A stretch of 64,000 bases of DNA from Thamnaconus septentrionalis (GCA_009823395.1 CM020501.1:10988361-11052360), one strand, 5' to 3'; positions 37,340 to 50,039 are shown, counted from the first letter of the stretch. The notes: a model not told the origin generated them from the sequence alone. A program made the numbers and translations.

Positions 37340-39550
37340 TACACCACCTGGGGTTTGTGCATCCTGTTTAAAGCAGTAACTCAGGGAAAGAAAGAGAGGA
37401 AAAAAAACATGTTGATGATTAAATAACGTGTTTATCCTCCGTGCAGTCAGAAATACATATTCAGTGGGAACACGCCGTATAGGCTACAGCCTGGCGTCGG
37501 ATCAGATTATTAACATGCAGAGAATAATCACTAAATGATGTGTTGTTCGACAAAACTGTGTCAAGTGCATTATGAATTGATATGCCTTGTGTCTGCGCAC
37601 TTTTTTTTTCCTTCTCGTCTCCTCTCCTGCAGCATCAAGATACCGAAGTGTTGTGCGCTTGAGAGCAAACAATGGATTTCATTTTCGCGCCTCTCTTTTG
37701 ATGATGAAACGCGATAGATGTCGTGCCATTAGCGGCTCGGGCTCTCCAGAAGGTGCAACAACGCCCAACCCAACCAGCTCCGGCATTGTTGAAACCAGCA
37801 CAGCGTGAGGACGGCAGGAGGAGGAAAGTCCTTGATGGTAAAATGGCAAAGGATTTAAACTGCCATCCCTGTTCATCCATCCCATAATGACACACTTATC
37901 GCGTGACTCCCAGTGACTCGCTGACCCTGGGTCTGACTAGTTGGCTGGGGTTTGTTGTTGTGATGTGCGGCCCATCTTTTTATTTCACAAGCGTGACGGT
38001 CTCTTTTTAAGAGTCAATTTTTATTTGTTTTGACTCAGAGTTTTCCTCACCACTACTATGCAAAGTTTTGCTCCAAACCGCAGACCTCGGCTGCAGACAT
38101 ATGGCAGCGTTCGGTCAGTCGAGAAAATCACGCGGAGAAGCTACACCCAAGAGGATTTTAGAATGACCTTGTCAGCGTCGCTGCTGCCCAACGTGCGCTT
38201 GATCAAATCTTCCGTGCAATTGAAAACGCTTTAAGCAGCCATCGGCTGAGTGGCCGTCGCCAGTAGCTTCTTTAACTGGGTGAAAAAACTAGCAGTTCAG
38301 CTGAGCATCAGGCATAGAAACGTGGGATGAAATACGAGCAGAGCTAAATGTGCCGTCCACCTGTTTTCTTCCCCAGACTGGCCAGGCACAACCTTACCTT
38401 TTTTTATTATTATCCCCCTCCCTCCAAATATGTTGGTCAAGGGCACCTCATGGAAATTAACCTTGCATCTGTGATTCTCTTGACGGCTCCAGACACCTGA
38501 GCACCTGGAGGGAAGCGGCACAAAGCAGAAAATGTGTTTGCCACATGAAAAAGGCCCTGGAGGCCATATTTTGAACAACTGAGAACCTTTAGCTGGGGTA
38601 TGACTGTGCTGGCTGCTGGGTCACTGTGCCAGCGTTCTGCAAACAGCTTGGACATCTGGGTCATTTGATGGAATTTGGATTGTTTTTTGGGGGTTTGTTT
38701 TGTTTGTTTTTTTGTTTTTTGGAACAGACAAACACAAATCTAAGCTGACATGGAGTAGTTGGGAAACATTGCACCTAGAATAATGAACCTGCTGCGTCTG
38801 CATCGTGCTTGGATGGATGGATGGATGATTACCGTCCCAAAAGCTTGTAAACAACGATAAAACGATGCCTTCGACAGCACTCCTCCTTCTTCTGGAGGCG
38901 TCTGCAGCGTTGCGTCGGCGGTAGGCGGCAGGTGAAGCCCAGACACAGACAACAGACCCGGCCAGGACAGTCGCCAGACTAACATTCGAGCCCAATGTGT
39001 CACTCTGTCTGGGACGAAATGTGGTGATTCAGTGGAAAAAAGGGAGTCCAGACAACAGGAGGGGAAGAGGATTAGCGAAGCCACCTTTAATCTGATACAC
39101 TGTCTCGCTGTTTTTGTCTAACTCGTAAAGGTTACCTTCTGCTCCCGTCTGCCACCCGGGCTGCGCACAAATGTGTCCACGTCAAACTCCACCAAATGAG
39201 TTTCTACCCCGGCCTCCCGCTCCCCGGCCTCCTCCCCCCCCTTCCTCCAAGTAATTACAACGACGAGCTATGAGTCCCGTCTGAGGCTTTGTGCTTGGTG
39301 CTGTTCACACACGGCAGCAACTGTGAATTCTACTGGTGGCTCTCTGGCGACTCCCAGCATGGTGTCGGCGTGGGTGCACGTGTGTTAAACTGTTTGCACG
39401 TACTCATCTGTGTGTTGAGAATGGGTGATAAGTCAGTTGAGCTCCCATCTCCTTCTTTCCCGCTCCTTTATGTCCGCGCTACTTCTGTTCAGACAGGCCG
39501 ATGCTACTGTTTACGTGAATTAGGTTCCACTACTTCTCGCCCCTCCCTGC
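37340..39550. other. 5' flank, no genes recognised
   Basis: Mixed-composition sequence with a T/G-rich run (38680-38720) and a (GGAT)n run near 38811-38826. Frames are short and without domains. Confidence 0.55.
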
Positions 39551-39564
39551 TGTCTTCAGGGGGA

Positions 39565-39782
39565 AATTTATCGCAGGGCCACACAGAAAGACCCACAACC
39601 ACTCCTACAGACAACTTAGATTTCCAAATTCGTCCCACATGTCACATGTTTTTTGGACTGTGGGAGGAAGCTGGCTACAACCCATGCTGTCACAGGGACA
39701 ACATGCAAACTCCACGCAGACAGGCCTCGGGAACCTGCCACTTCCTTGCTGCGAGGTGACAGTGCTGGCCACCGTGTCGCCT
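39565..39782 (-). repeat. widespread teleost interspersed repeat, second inverted copy
   Basis: The plus strand contains ATGTTTTTTGGACTGTGGGA, then ACATGCAAACTCCACGCAGA, then GCGAGGTGACAGTGCTGGCC. This is the same block order as the copy at 33.2-33.45 kb, with an internal deletion around AACCCATGC. Confidence 0.65.
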
Positions 39783-39865
39783 GCTTCTGCTTCCTTTTCT
39801 CTTAAACGAACTCAGTCGCGAAAAGCTTGATGGCAGTGGACATTTGCAACACACAAACCATCAAA

Positions 39866-40100
39866 AACGGAAATCGGTTTTTAATAGCCGTGTTCAAACT
39901 GCCAGCCAAAATCCGATTTTTAGCCCATCCAGATTGAAACCGGATGGCTCTTATGTTGTCTGAACAGCCACAAATCACATGAAATCTGATTTTTTTTCAA
40001 GACAGATTGAAACCCCACCTTTGGGAGGTAGTTTCAAATCGCATTTGGACAGATGCGTCTCAGTCTGAACAGCTCCAAACACACCGATCAGTTTTGAATG
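39866..40100. mobile_element. transposon-like sequence 5' of the Myb/SANT remnant
   Basis: Motifs such as CCGATTT, AAATCTGATT and TCTGAACAGC recur in direct and inverted form. This resembles terminal regions of dispersed fish DNA transposons. The exact ends and target-site duplication were not identified. Confidence 0.35.
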
Positions 40101-40178
40101 TCCGTGACGTCACTCTATGCAACAAAAGAGCCAATGCGCCACCAGAGAGCGCCATTCCAGGTGCAGAGCTGTAACGTA

Positions 40179-40442
40179 ATGGAGCAGACAGAAGAAGTAG
40201 AAAACAGCAGTCCCTGGACAGAGCAGGAAACTCATTGGCTCATCAGTCTGTGGGGAGATAGCTCCATTCAAGCCAAGCTTCAGGGCATGCACCGCTACAA
40301 GTGCCGCTGTCGCAATTATATGACGTCACACACTACACGGTACGCTGGACGACGCCTCCGCTCCGACGTCAATAATGTAGCCCAGTCTGAAAGAGCCATG
40401 TTCCACAACTCTTTCAGCCATGAAACGTGGATTTTAAAATGA
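40179..40442 (+). pseudogene. Myb/SANT-like DNA-binding protein remnant of a DNA transposon
   Basis: A plus-strand frame starting MEQTEEVENSSPW contains WTEQETHWLISLWGDSSIQ. This fits the W-T-x-x-E-x-x-x-L-I-x-x-W first helix of Myb/SANT-like (Myb_DNA-bind_4 type) domains, common in PIF/Harbinger and domesticated transposon proteins. After the first roughly 30 residues of the domain similarity fades (a later helix with KCRCRNYM is unclear), and the frame ends after 87 codons, short for the family. The DNA upstream (39866-40100) has repeat-like AATCCGATTT and TCTGAACAGC motifs, each seen more than once, suggesting transposon subterminal sequence. No transposase or nuclease partner was found nearby. 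It is probably a fossil, and a domesticated gene cannot be excluded. Confidence 0.5.
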
Positions 40443-40449
40443 ACCGCAC

Positions 40450-42175
40450 AGAATCTAAGCAAAGGTTAAAAGGCCCTCAAGTGCTTGGATTATTCATTAC
40501 ACATGTCTCTCATGTCGTCTCTGCTCGAATGTGTTGCGTTGCCCATTTTTCACCTATGATGTCATTTGGTGCCACTGCAGCCTCTGCAGACGGTGATTGG
40601 AGGACTAGGCCGCTGGCCGCCCCTTCATTCGGTGCCAAGTGCACCGCCATCAATCAATCTCCCTTTACTGCATTGAATACTTTGTTAGAACCAAACCGAG
40701 CAAGTAATGAACACTTGGATACGCATCAGAGTAGGAAACACTGCTAAAAGTGCCAGATGCGGTATTTGTGGGGGAAAACTTTGACTTGGTTGTGTACTTT
40801 TTTTGGTTTGGCTGACGTGGTGCGTCTCCAGGGAGGGTTGGGGTCGGAGCTGCAGCTCGCTGCGAAGCGACGACTGTTTTTTGGCTTTTCCTAGAGGGAA
40901 GCTCGCATGTCTTCCAACTAAATAGTGTCAATAATAATCAAAGAGCCTTGCGTTCTCCCCGGCCCTCATTTCCTGCTGTTTGGCCATTGTCTGTCAAAAT
41001 AAAGGCAGAACCCCAGAAACATGCGCTGACTTGGCGAAGAAGGATATGTATGTAGAAACAGAGACTACTGACTATTCTCTCTCTCACGCTGCTCAACTTT
41101 ATTCCTGCAGTCTCCCGCACCGGATGCACCCAATGACCCACGTTGGTCCGAGAGCGGCGATGATCAACTTCTTTGCAGAATACCTGCAGCCAGACAGAGA
41201 TGGCATAACAGTATATCTATGTGTGGGAGGCTCTTTCTTTCTTTTTTTTTTTTTTTTTAGCCCAAAGTGCGCTTAATGATACACTTTGAAAAGAATTCAC
41301 GAAACACTCCTTTACCAAATTAGAACATTCAATGATGGAATGCACCGCTCTCTTTTATCTGAGAGACAAACGGGAGGAAGGATGGGTGTGTGTGTGTGTG
41401 TGTGAGAGAGAGAGTTCTGTGTGTGTGTATGTGTGTGTACTCCATATGAACAGCTCCGCTTCATTACACGTCCGAGTCCTGCGGAAGATCAGAGCTAATC
41501 ACAGCTGTGCGCTAGACAGAGAAAACACGGCCTTATGAAAGGTAAACAGTATCTGAGTCACACGTTCAGACAAACAAACAAACAAACAAACAAAACCCTA
41601 GATCTGCCTGCATCTTGTCCCAAAATATTTGCCTTGTCATTCTTTGCCACTGAGGCAGCGCGATGAAAAAAAAAAAGAGAGAGAAAAAACAACTCTCTAA
41701 AAATGAGCAAGCGGCTCTTGTGGAGATTTGTGCACTGATGAGCTACATGTCACATTAATTATGCCAGATACGGCTGGGCTGGGCTGCACTCGACGAGCCT
41801 CAGTTCATCAATTTGTAATAATAAAGTAATAAAATAAGCAAGTTTTTTTTCCTCCCTACCGACTGAAAAAAAAAAATTGCGTTACGCACGGCTGGATATA
41901 TTGTAAGCGCTTTCCAGTACAATGGCATGATTTATAAATAACCTTGTGTCAGTGTGTACGAGCTGCGGCGGACCTGCAGCTGCAGAGGATTCAGGAGCTC
42001 TTTCATTATTTTTTCTCCGGCGCATTTTTTCTTCTCGGAGTCAAAAGCATAATTTCTGTGTTTTTGCCTGCCTCCCTCCCGCCTTTCATTTTCTGCTGCG
42101 CCTGGCATTTGTTTTCAAGGTGCCTGCTTCTTATTAAGACATCAGTGTCAACATCTAATCAGTATTTGTGTGTGC
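40450..42175. other. 5' flank, no genes recognised
   Basis: Non-coding DNA with a poly-T run (41241-41258), a GT/GA/GT run (41385-41440) and a CAAA run (41571-41594). No RNA gene or exon was recognised. Confidence 0.55.
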
Positions 42176-42179
42176 GTTT

Positions 42180-42330
42180 GCTCTATTAATTAGGCTACAC
42201 TGGCTGCTACGAACTCGGAGCACTTGGCGAGAAATATCAAAAGCTGACGCCTGTGTCATGATTAATTTCACAGTGAACAGTCTCCGCGATGTCAGTGGTA
42301 ATTAGGCATCACCCATTGCATAACACACCA
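42180..42330. promoter_or_regulatory. candidate enhancer with clustered homeodomain motifs
   Basis: Within 150 repeat-free bases there are TATTAATTAGG (42185-42195), GATTAATTTC and GGTAATTAGGC. These TAATTA/TAAT cores are typical of homeodomain-responsive elements. Function is inferred from motif density. Confidence 0.25.
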
Positions 42331-42350
42331 TGTGTCGGGGTGGGTGGCAA

Positions 42351-42383
42351 GTGTGTGTGTGTGTGTGTGTGTGTGAGTGTGTG
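42351..42383. repeat. GT microsatellite
   Basis: Nearly pure GT run. Confidence 0.94.
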
Positions 42384-42389
42384 AGCAAA

Positions 42390-44500
42390 TTTGGAAGGAG
42401 GGGGATCTAAGGGACAAAGAAAAAGATATTTCTTCGAACACAAACGGAAGTTTTAAAGCGAAGTGCGATTGTGCCTTTATGCAGCGTTCTCATCAGCTGC
42501 ACTGCAAGCCACGTTTTGGAGTCCATTGAGTGTGAGGGCTTTTTGGGGGGAAATGCCACCCACATTTTGAGGAAAGAAATTTTGAAAGCCACTTTCAGGA
42601 GATACTTAACGCCGGTTGGGAGCCTTCAGCGGTCCAAATGCTTTCAGCAGGTGGTAGAAACAAACGCAGCGCAATGACTTTCATCTGAACAGTGTGATTA
42701 CTGGCCTACATAGTAGGCTGTTTTATTTATGAAAATGTCCCATTTATGAATCCACCTCGCAAACACCAAGCGCAGCCTCGCTGTCCTGTAGCTATATGAA
42801 ATCTTCATCTCCGCCACCTTGGACACATGCAACTTTCAGCAGTGACCTGCGGGGTGCCTGGCTCGCAGGCTGCAAGTGCAAGAAAAACTTTAACTCAACT
42901 TTTTATTTTATTTTTTATTTTTTCTATCAGTCCTCTCCCTCAGAATTAACTACAAAAGAGTTTATTAATCCTGGGAGTGCAGGCTTTTTTCCCCTTCCCC
43001 CCCTCGCCTTTCTCTCTCTATCCCCCTTTTTTTTCTAAAATAAACAATGGCCCTTAACACTCAAATTAACACAGATTGGGATTTGATGTGCTGTGCAGCC
43101 AGATGGCTTGCTCACTCACTCTCTCTGGCGGGCTGGCAGTGCAGCTGAGGACGGAGGCACTTCCAGAGCGGATTTGAAAGAATCTAGGCCAGAGAGAGCG
43201 GGGCTGCTCTCGGAGACTAGCCGCCAGAGCTGTCATGTTTTAGTGCACATTTTCTATTTGAGGAAGCCGCTACGTGGAGAAGGGGCTGCGCGCAGTGTGT
43301 GTGTGTGCGCGCGTGCGTGCGTGGAGCAGTGGCTGGAAGAAGAGGAATGCCTTGATAAAATTGAAGGGGGGTGGAGGACTCATCTTCGAGCTGTGTAAAC
43401 AAGTATGTGGAAGAAAAAAATGAATTCCTTTCTGCATTTTTTATTTTTTTTATTTATTTTTTTTACCCTGTCCACCTACGTGCAAGTTGACAGAATCCGC
43501 AAAAAAAGCACTGCAGCATTTGACACGGTGATGCTTTGTCAAAAAAAATGTTTTTTTTTTAATTAAACGTACGTGGCGGGAAAACACACATCGCTGCTGC
43601 AGCAGTGGAACCAAACGACAAGGGTGCGAGCGGCAGGACTCTGATTTACAGAGTTTTTTAATTCCTCCCCAGTCGCACGTTGAGAGGGATGAGAGGGATG
43701 CGTGACAGGAAAAGGTGGAGTTTACGTGTTGGCAGAGTGATTCTCTCACTGAGGGAGAGATCATCTCCTCTGCAAACACGGAAGCGCAGAAAACACACAA
43801 ATGCAACTTTTAGAGGCAGTCATTATTCAAAAGCCCAGCCTCCATCTGGAAAGTGGCAAACTTGGCTGTTTTCCTGGTGTTGTTGCTATGGAGTGGGGGA
43901 GGGGGGAAACTGGGTCTGTGTGAAATTGCGGGACCGATGATACTTTGCTAAGGTGTAAATTTGTCTGGCTTTGATGATCATTTTCTTCACACTCTCGCTT
44001 TTGCCAAAGGGGAGGGGTTAAAGTTGCTCATACACTTAGAAACTTTTTTAGGTTGCGAAACACGAGTCTGCAGCAGCTGACTGCAAGAGAGAGAGAAAAA
44101 AAGAGCGTGCGCAAAAGAAAAGTGTAACATTGGGAGAAGTAATACCGCACTGGCCCCTGCTAACTGCAGCCTGCACCCAACAAATGTCACCATTTACACC
44201 AAGTTTCACACGTTTCCTGGTTTCGGGCAGAATGATAAGACTTTTAGAAGTGGTTTGCAATTTCCTGAACATCTTGCTGAAGGTTTTGACAGTCAAACTT
44301 TTCGAGTTTTTTTGTTGAACATCAGAGGTGTCAGGCAAGAAATAAATAGTTTGGTGTGATATGAAGCAGGGTTGCCACAGAAAGTCAAAATTGTGAAAAT
44401 AGAGTAATTTGTATCCTATAAAATAACAGTAAATAACACCTGTCCCTTTTTGTGTCAGTCCCAAGTACACACAGCACAAAGAAGCTTTAGCACTCAACTC
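42390..44500. other. 5' flank, no genes recognised
   Basis: It contains an alternating GT/GC run (43287-43323) and T-rich tracts (43437-43463, 43540-43562). No exon or RNA gene was identified. Confidence 0.55.
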
Positions 44501-44505
44501 TCAAC

Positions 44506-44534
44506 TTTTGCAAGACAGGTTTTGTCTTGCAAAA
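44506..44534. other. perfect 12-bp hairpin, 5-base loop
   Basis: TTTTGCAAGACA (44506-44517) is followed by five bases and then its exact reverse complement (44523-44534). Confidence 0.9.
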
Positions 44535-44636
44535 AGTATTTGGCTTATTTCATTTCAAAAGGGACAATTTATTAGAATACTTGGTTTAAGTTCTCTACAA
44601 TAGGTCCCCAAACACCCCCTTCTTAGCTGACTGGCA

Positions 44637-44667
44637 TCCTGTAGTGTGATAAGATCACACTACAGGA
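44637..44667. other. perfect 14-bp hairpin, 3-base loop
   Basis: TCCTGTAGTGTGAT (44637-44650) and its exact reverse complement (44654-44667) flank AAG. It lies 102 bases after another perfect hairpin. Confidence 0.93.
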
Positions 44668-44669
44668 CA

Positions 44670-45226
44670 CAGACACACACAAGTATCTAGACACACCAAG
44701 CCACAGAGACTGTGGTTTCATGGCTACTAACTGAGGCAGGGTTACAACTGAGCTTCTATGAAAAGACTTAGCAAAAGGCACAAAAATAAATAACACAGTC
44801 CATTAAAGGTCTGTCCAGTCTGATTTCCTTTTTTATCTTCTGCAAAATATACTGCTGCAGCGTGTCAGTATGGCTCGCTAAACATAAGAAAAATACAAAA
44901 AAAAAAACAGGGCACATTAAGCTCAACCGCAGATCCACATTAATTACAAACTGGCAAAGTTGTTAATATATCTCTGCGCCCAAAGCCAGGAGTCTGTGTG
45001 AACGGCCTGAAGTGCCAGACAACACCTTCTGTTTCCATCGATGGCCATCAGCATGCCACCATCACAACCACCACCACCACCAGCAGCACCGCCATCATCA
45101 CCAGCACCACCAGGGCTGCTCTGCTACATGCACACACCAGCCCTCACTGCCTGGGAGGAATCACAAAGTAAATTCTCTCTCTTCCTTGTTGTCCTCCTCT
45201 TTAGCGGCCTCATTATCTACTCTGTG

Positions 45227-45281
<55 letters not shown>

Positions 45282-47120
45282 AGGTGTGTGTGTGTGTGTG
45301 TGTGTGTGTGAGGAGCTGCAGATGTGTCGCATGTACCTCAGATGCACTTCCTTTTATTTTCAAGTCTTGAATTAAGACAAAGCAAAAGGTAGAGGCGTCG
45401 GCGCCGCAGAGGATACAGAAGCAACCCAAAAAACCCAAAGTGCTGTTAGTTTTTGGAAGCAGATGAAGTAAGGCCAAGACATGGTGGAAAAATCAGAGAC
45501 GTGTGTCTCGTCAGTCATCAGTTATGTGCTATTGTACTCACATTGTTTTGAGTGAAGACTAGGGGAGAGGCCATTAAGCGTGAAATGAGTTGACCACATC
45601 AAAGAGTCTTTCTTTGTATTGAAACTACAATGAAACTTTTTTATTGAAAGGGGGTTGACACCCCCACCCAAAAAAAGCCTAATTTATTGTTTTTTTTCTT
45701 TGCAACAATTCAAAGTTCCTCCAAAAACTCCATTTATGAATTCAGAAATTATTTAGATGTGATTTTCTTTGTATTTTAAAGCCTCCTATAAACATTGAGT
45801 GAAAGAGTTTTCCTGCAAATCGCTGACATCAGCTGATCCCATCTGCATTGCCTTCTGACCAGCTCAGTAAAGAGGCCTGTTTATTGATTGGAGAAAAAAA
45901 AAGGTTAGAATACAGAGATGCAACCATCAGTGCAGCACGGAGCCGTTTTCATACAAGACACGAGTCTGTATTCTCATACGTTGTCCTCCTCGACTAGTCC
46001 ACACACGCTATCCCTTGATTTCACTGCATCTCACCTACAGTTTTTTCTTTCTTGCAGTTGATTGCTGCAGTCCCCTAGATACCTCCACCTTCTGCAAACA
46101 AGACAGTTTTTTTCCCCCACTTTCACTGTAAAGTTATTCGGTTCCAAACTGGAATCAAAGTCTTCAAGTTATTATATAACAGTTATGTTGCGTTATTCAA
46201 GTGCTCATTATCCCTGTTAGACGAGAAACTCTGTGATTTCATGTTATCTAAGAATACAAGACAGCAGTATGTTTTTATTTTTAGGTGTTTATTATTTCTT
46301 AAAATCCTCAGTGGACTTCCGCTGTTTTTTACTCTTTTTGTAAATCAGACATATTCTTCTTTAGGAACAAAGTAAAGAGGTCTCTTTGAAAAAACATTTA
46401 CCCTTTCATTCTCCCAACTGGAAGTGTGCTCGCGGAGCTGGCAAGACAGACAAAAAGGATGAAAGTTCTACTTTCATTTTGATTTTGGGGAAGAAATTCA
46501 CAGAGGACTTTGTGGAGTCCGTGCTGATACCGAGCATGTATTGTTGAGCTCTGAAGAAGAACAAGAAAAAAACAGACGTTAAATGTTAGGGAATATATGA
46601 AAAGGTTTTTAAAAAAGCTCCTCTTTATGGATGCTGCTGGCTCTGCCTGCCTTCTGCAGGCAGGCTTTGGAGAGTGAAGAGGGAGGAAACCAGAGGGAGA
46701 AGGGGAACCACTGGTGTCTATTAACAAACATAACTCACAGGACTGGACCCTCAGGCCCCCCAGCAGGGAACACTTGTTGTGATTTGTGAACGCAGTCTAA
46801 GTGAGAGCAGCAGACCCATCGGTTACAGTCATCTCTCCACCCTTGTAGTACCAAATATACACAGTGTGCACTAACGAGATGAGGAGTGCGCCTTGTTGGG
46901 AGTGTGACAAAATATTGATATAGCTGCAGAGCAGATAGAGCTATGCAGTTTTATCCTCATTAGGATGTAATTGTATTGGTGCAGTTTTATCTTTCTAAGC
47001 AAGCCTGAAGAATATTGTCTTTAAACAAAGCAACATGGGATGTTAAGGGACTCAAACACATTTGCAGCAAAAAAAAAAAAATTCCGTCTAATTATTGTTA
47101 GGATCTGTTGTTTTATTTTG
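44670..47120. other. 5' flank, no genes recognised
   Basis: Non-coding sequence with a CCA/CAG/CAT triplet-rich block (45055-45112) and an interrupted (GT)n tract (45229-45310). No recognisable coding sequence. Confidence 0.55.
45229..45310. repeat. (GT)n microsatellite with one interruption
   Basis: About 50 bases of GT, a TTTAG interruption at 45279-45283, then about 27 more bases of GT. Confidence 0.97.
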
Positions 47121-47126
47121 TAGTTC

Positions 47127-47572
47127 CTACCACTGACTGTATAAAAAGACGGACCGCGCTTCTGGTTTTGAAAAAGGAGGCCAATCAAAGTAACAATAAA
47201 CCTGCATTCGATCGTTTGGCCAGCAGGAACCGCCAAAGTTGGTTGCAAAAAGACTAAAAATGGCTAGCTGTCAACATGGAAAGGAGCACTAAATTATTGT
47301 TACTGGTTTAAAAAAAAATTGGTCTAAAAATTTAAAATTATAATGTAATAAATAATCTCTAATGTTTATTTTGAAAAGAAAAGTGCACAAGGGTTTTCGA
47401 GCAGTTAGGCGGTACCGGGAGAACACGCTGCTGGTACCGCCCACACACCCAAATATGGAATCTTCCTGTTAAAAACGAATCGGAGGCTCAAGACTGCGCT
47501 GACCGTGAAACCAACCTGTAATTTCCAAAGCGGTCTTCAATAACCAGTGGGTGACGTCATGATGACATCGCA
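47127..47572. mobile_element. teleost MITE-like repeat
   Basis: The left end CCACTGACTGTATAAAAAGA and the right end CAGTGGGTGACGTCATGATG are phrases I know as opposite ends of a dispersed non-coding repeat common in fish genomes. An A/T-rich core lies between. The family name, inverted repeats and target-site duplications were not established. Confidence 0.45.
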
Positions 47573-47579
47573 CCGAGGC

Positions 47580-49109
47580 TCAAGGTTGCTGCCGTGACGG
47601 CCTCGCAAAGCAAAGAAATGCTGCAATGAAATTTGGGATGAGCTTCTCACAGGACGGCTGCTGCTGTGACCCACCAGCCGACAGCAACAGTGCTCTTCAC
47701 AATTTTTTTTTCTTTTAATGCGCCACGATGCCAATTGATGTGGCAGTGATTGTTGAAATCACAGCCAGCCTCAGACCTCCATCTCCTCTGGTCTTTGTCT
47801 GCTCTCCAGTTCCCCTCACCTTTGTTCTATTAGTTGACCACCCCTGTGTATTTAAGCCGCAGTCCTTTCCTGTCGGGTTGCCTGTTATTCTCCCAGGAGT
47901 CTCAGCGGTTCCTGGCTCTCCTCTGGACTAGTTTGCACTTTTTATCAGTTTCTCAGTGCTCTGCTTGCTCTTCTTATTTCCTGTTTTGTTGTTGTTGTTG
48001 TTGTTGTTTTAGAGCCTGGATTTTGGATTTCCATATGTTTATATTTAACCTCAAGCTTTATTTTGAGTTTTTCCATTTGTCTTCCCTCCGGACACATCGA
48101 GCTTACACATCTTTTCCATTCCCTCCTTTCATACGACATTCGCTGTGTAACGTCACAGTAAATCTGTGATCACAATGTTTGGGTCATATATGGATTTTCT
48201 TATGTCAAAATCTATCATTTATATTAATTGCATGACTGTATGATTGAAAAATTGATGATCACACAAACTTACGGAGAACCAAAAAGGAAGATGGATGACC
48301 ATTGGATCAATTTTTTAAAACTGGTTTCACCATGAAGAATGGCAACCTTTCCATATCTTTCCGGCAGATGTTGGCATCGACAGCATTGCAGCAGTTACTG
48401 TATCCCTTCAGTGATGGATGCTTCACAGAATTCAAGGCCAGACCGGATACAACATTTTCAGCGGTATGCTCGCTCACTCAGAATGGCCCCTTTCTCTTTC
48501 ATTTAGTTTTCTGCATGGCAGCTACGCCGCGGCGTACATGTGTCAGTCATCTACATCATCATTATTATGGCCAACACTTTCTCTATGGCCTTCATTAAAA
48601 ATCTCTTCCTGCTCCTTGTTTTGTGTTTGCTCTGTCACACTGTGACCCGGAGCATATTGCCACATGAATTATCTATTAGGCTGCCTGTGCAGGAGGGACA
48701 TTTACAGTAACAAGAAACCTGGGAACTGGTTTCACTCTTTTGCATGTCTCGCAATGACATTACTGTGACGTGGAGACAATGTACATAAAATTGGTCCTGC
48801 ATGAGATGAAGCCTGTGTGGAATATATTTCCAGACTTTATGGGTCCCATCTGACAGGAATGGAAAGTTTTGACCAGCACAAGTGTGGCCTGTGACGGGAC
48901 CTAATTTGCCCCACCGGTAGAACCGCACGTGCACATGCATGCATGCATGTTAACATGACTCTGTATCATCCAGTGGCATCTCCTCCAGTGCACTTTAATA
49001 AAGCTCTGGGGAAACACGACACCAGCAGGTAACTATGCAGGCCAGACGTTCAAAGAATCTCACTGTACCCGGCGTGAAAAATTACAACATACAGTTGTAT
49101 ATTTTTTTT

Positions 49110-49156
<47 letters not shown>

Positions 49157-50035
49157 ACGAGAGAAGACGCTGGCTTGACTTTGTTGTTTGCAGCCTGTCA
49201 CTCTCCATCTCCAGCAGAGGTATCATTCCTCATCCACTCTGTCAGCGGAGCACATGTTCCATTTACCACGCATTAATCTCACTCATCTCAAAATTCTTCT
49301 GTCTTGTCTCATGCCTTGGGAGGCAACAGCTGAAATCAAACAGCAACAACAACAAAAGCAAAAACATTTTGCTTGCCAAATCGCGCTGCAGCAATAAAAA
49401 CTGAGACTCAAAAACTCACTATATGTCACCGGTGACATCAATGTTTGCAGTAAACCTAAAGTCTAAGGCGGCGATGCCTCAGCAGGGGCCCTTTTTAAAC
49501 TTCCTGCATGCTCCTGGGTAAACCTTTTGATAAAAAAAAACCTTGAGACAGTGTAAATTAAAGGCATTAAATCATGATTTGGTGGTGCGTGAGGGGGCTC
49601 ATGGAGACATCCCCTTCACAGTCTGCTGGTCAGGGCGGAGGTGCGCGGTGGTCGCTGCAGACAGGTTATCCCACAGCGGTGACTGATTGCTTTCATCAAG
49701 GGGGCTCACAGGCTCACCGGGGAAACGCACACAGGGGACGCTGCCAGCCGAGCTGATATTTATCTGTCGGCGGTCCCACGAGCCTGGGCTGAGCAAGAAA
49801 TAGGCAAAAGGCAGGCAGAAGGGGGGGAAAAAAGAGTTTAGCGAAGGGAGGTCAGGCCTGTATTAAAAGCTTCCAGTGCACAGCTCCTGATTGGCCCTGC
49901 ACTCTGTGCGCTCAGAGGGAGAAGGAGAAAGGCAGTGTGGGATATGGAGCCAAGCGAAGTAGGATTTGAGCTCGGGGACATGTATTCTTACAACATGCCT
50001 CGCAGCAGCCCATCGCCGCTCTAATGCAACAGCAA
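47580..50035. other. 5' flank, no genes recognised
   Basis: It includes a (TTG)n run (47986-48008), a GCAT run (48936-48948) and a GA run (49112-49153). Short frames have no known domains. Confidence 0.55.
49112..49153. repeat. (GA)n microsatellite
   Basis: Pure GA run after a T-rich stretch. Confidence 0.95.
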
Positions 50036-50039
50036 ACGG

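Noticed and set aside
46644..46666. GCCTGCC/GGCAGGC inverted repeat
   Set aside because: Only 7-bp arms, expected by chance in a window of this size.
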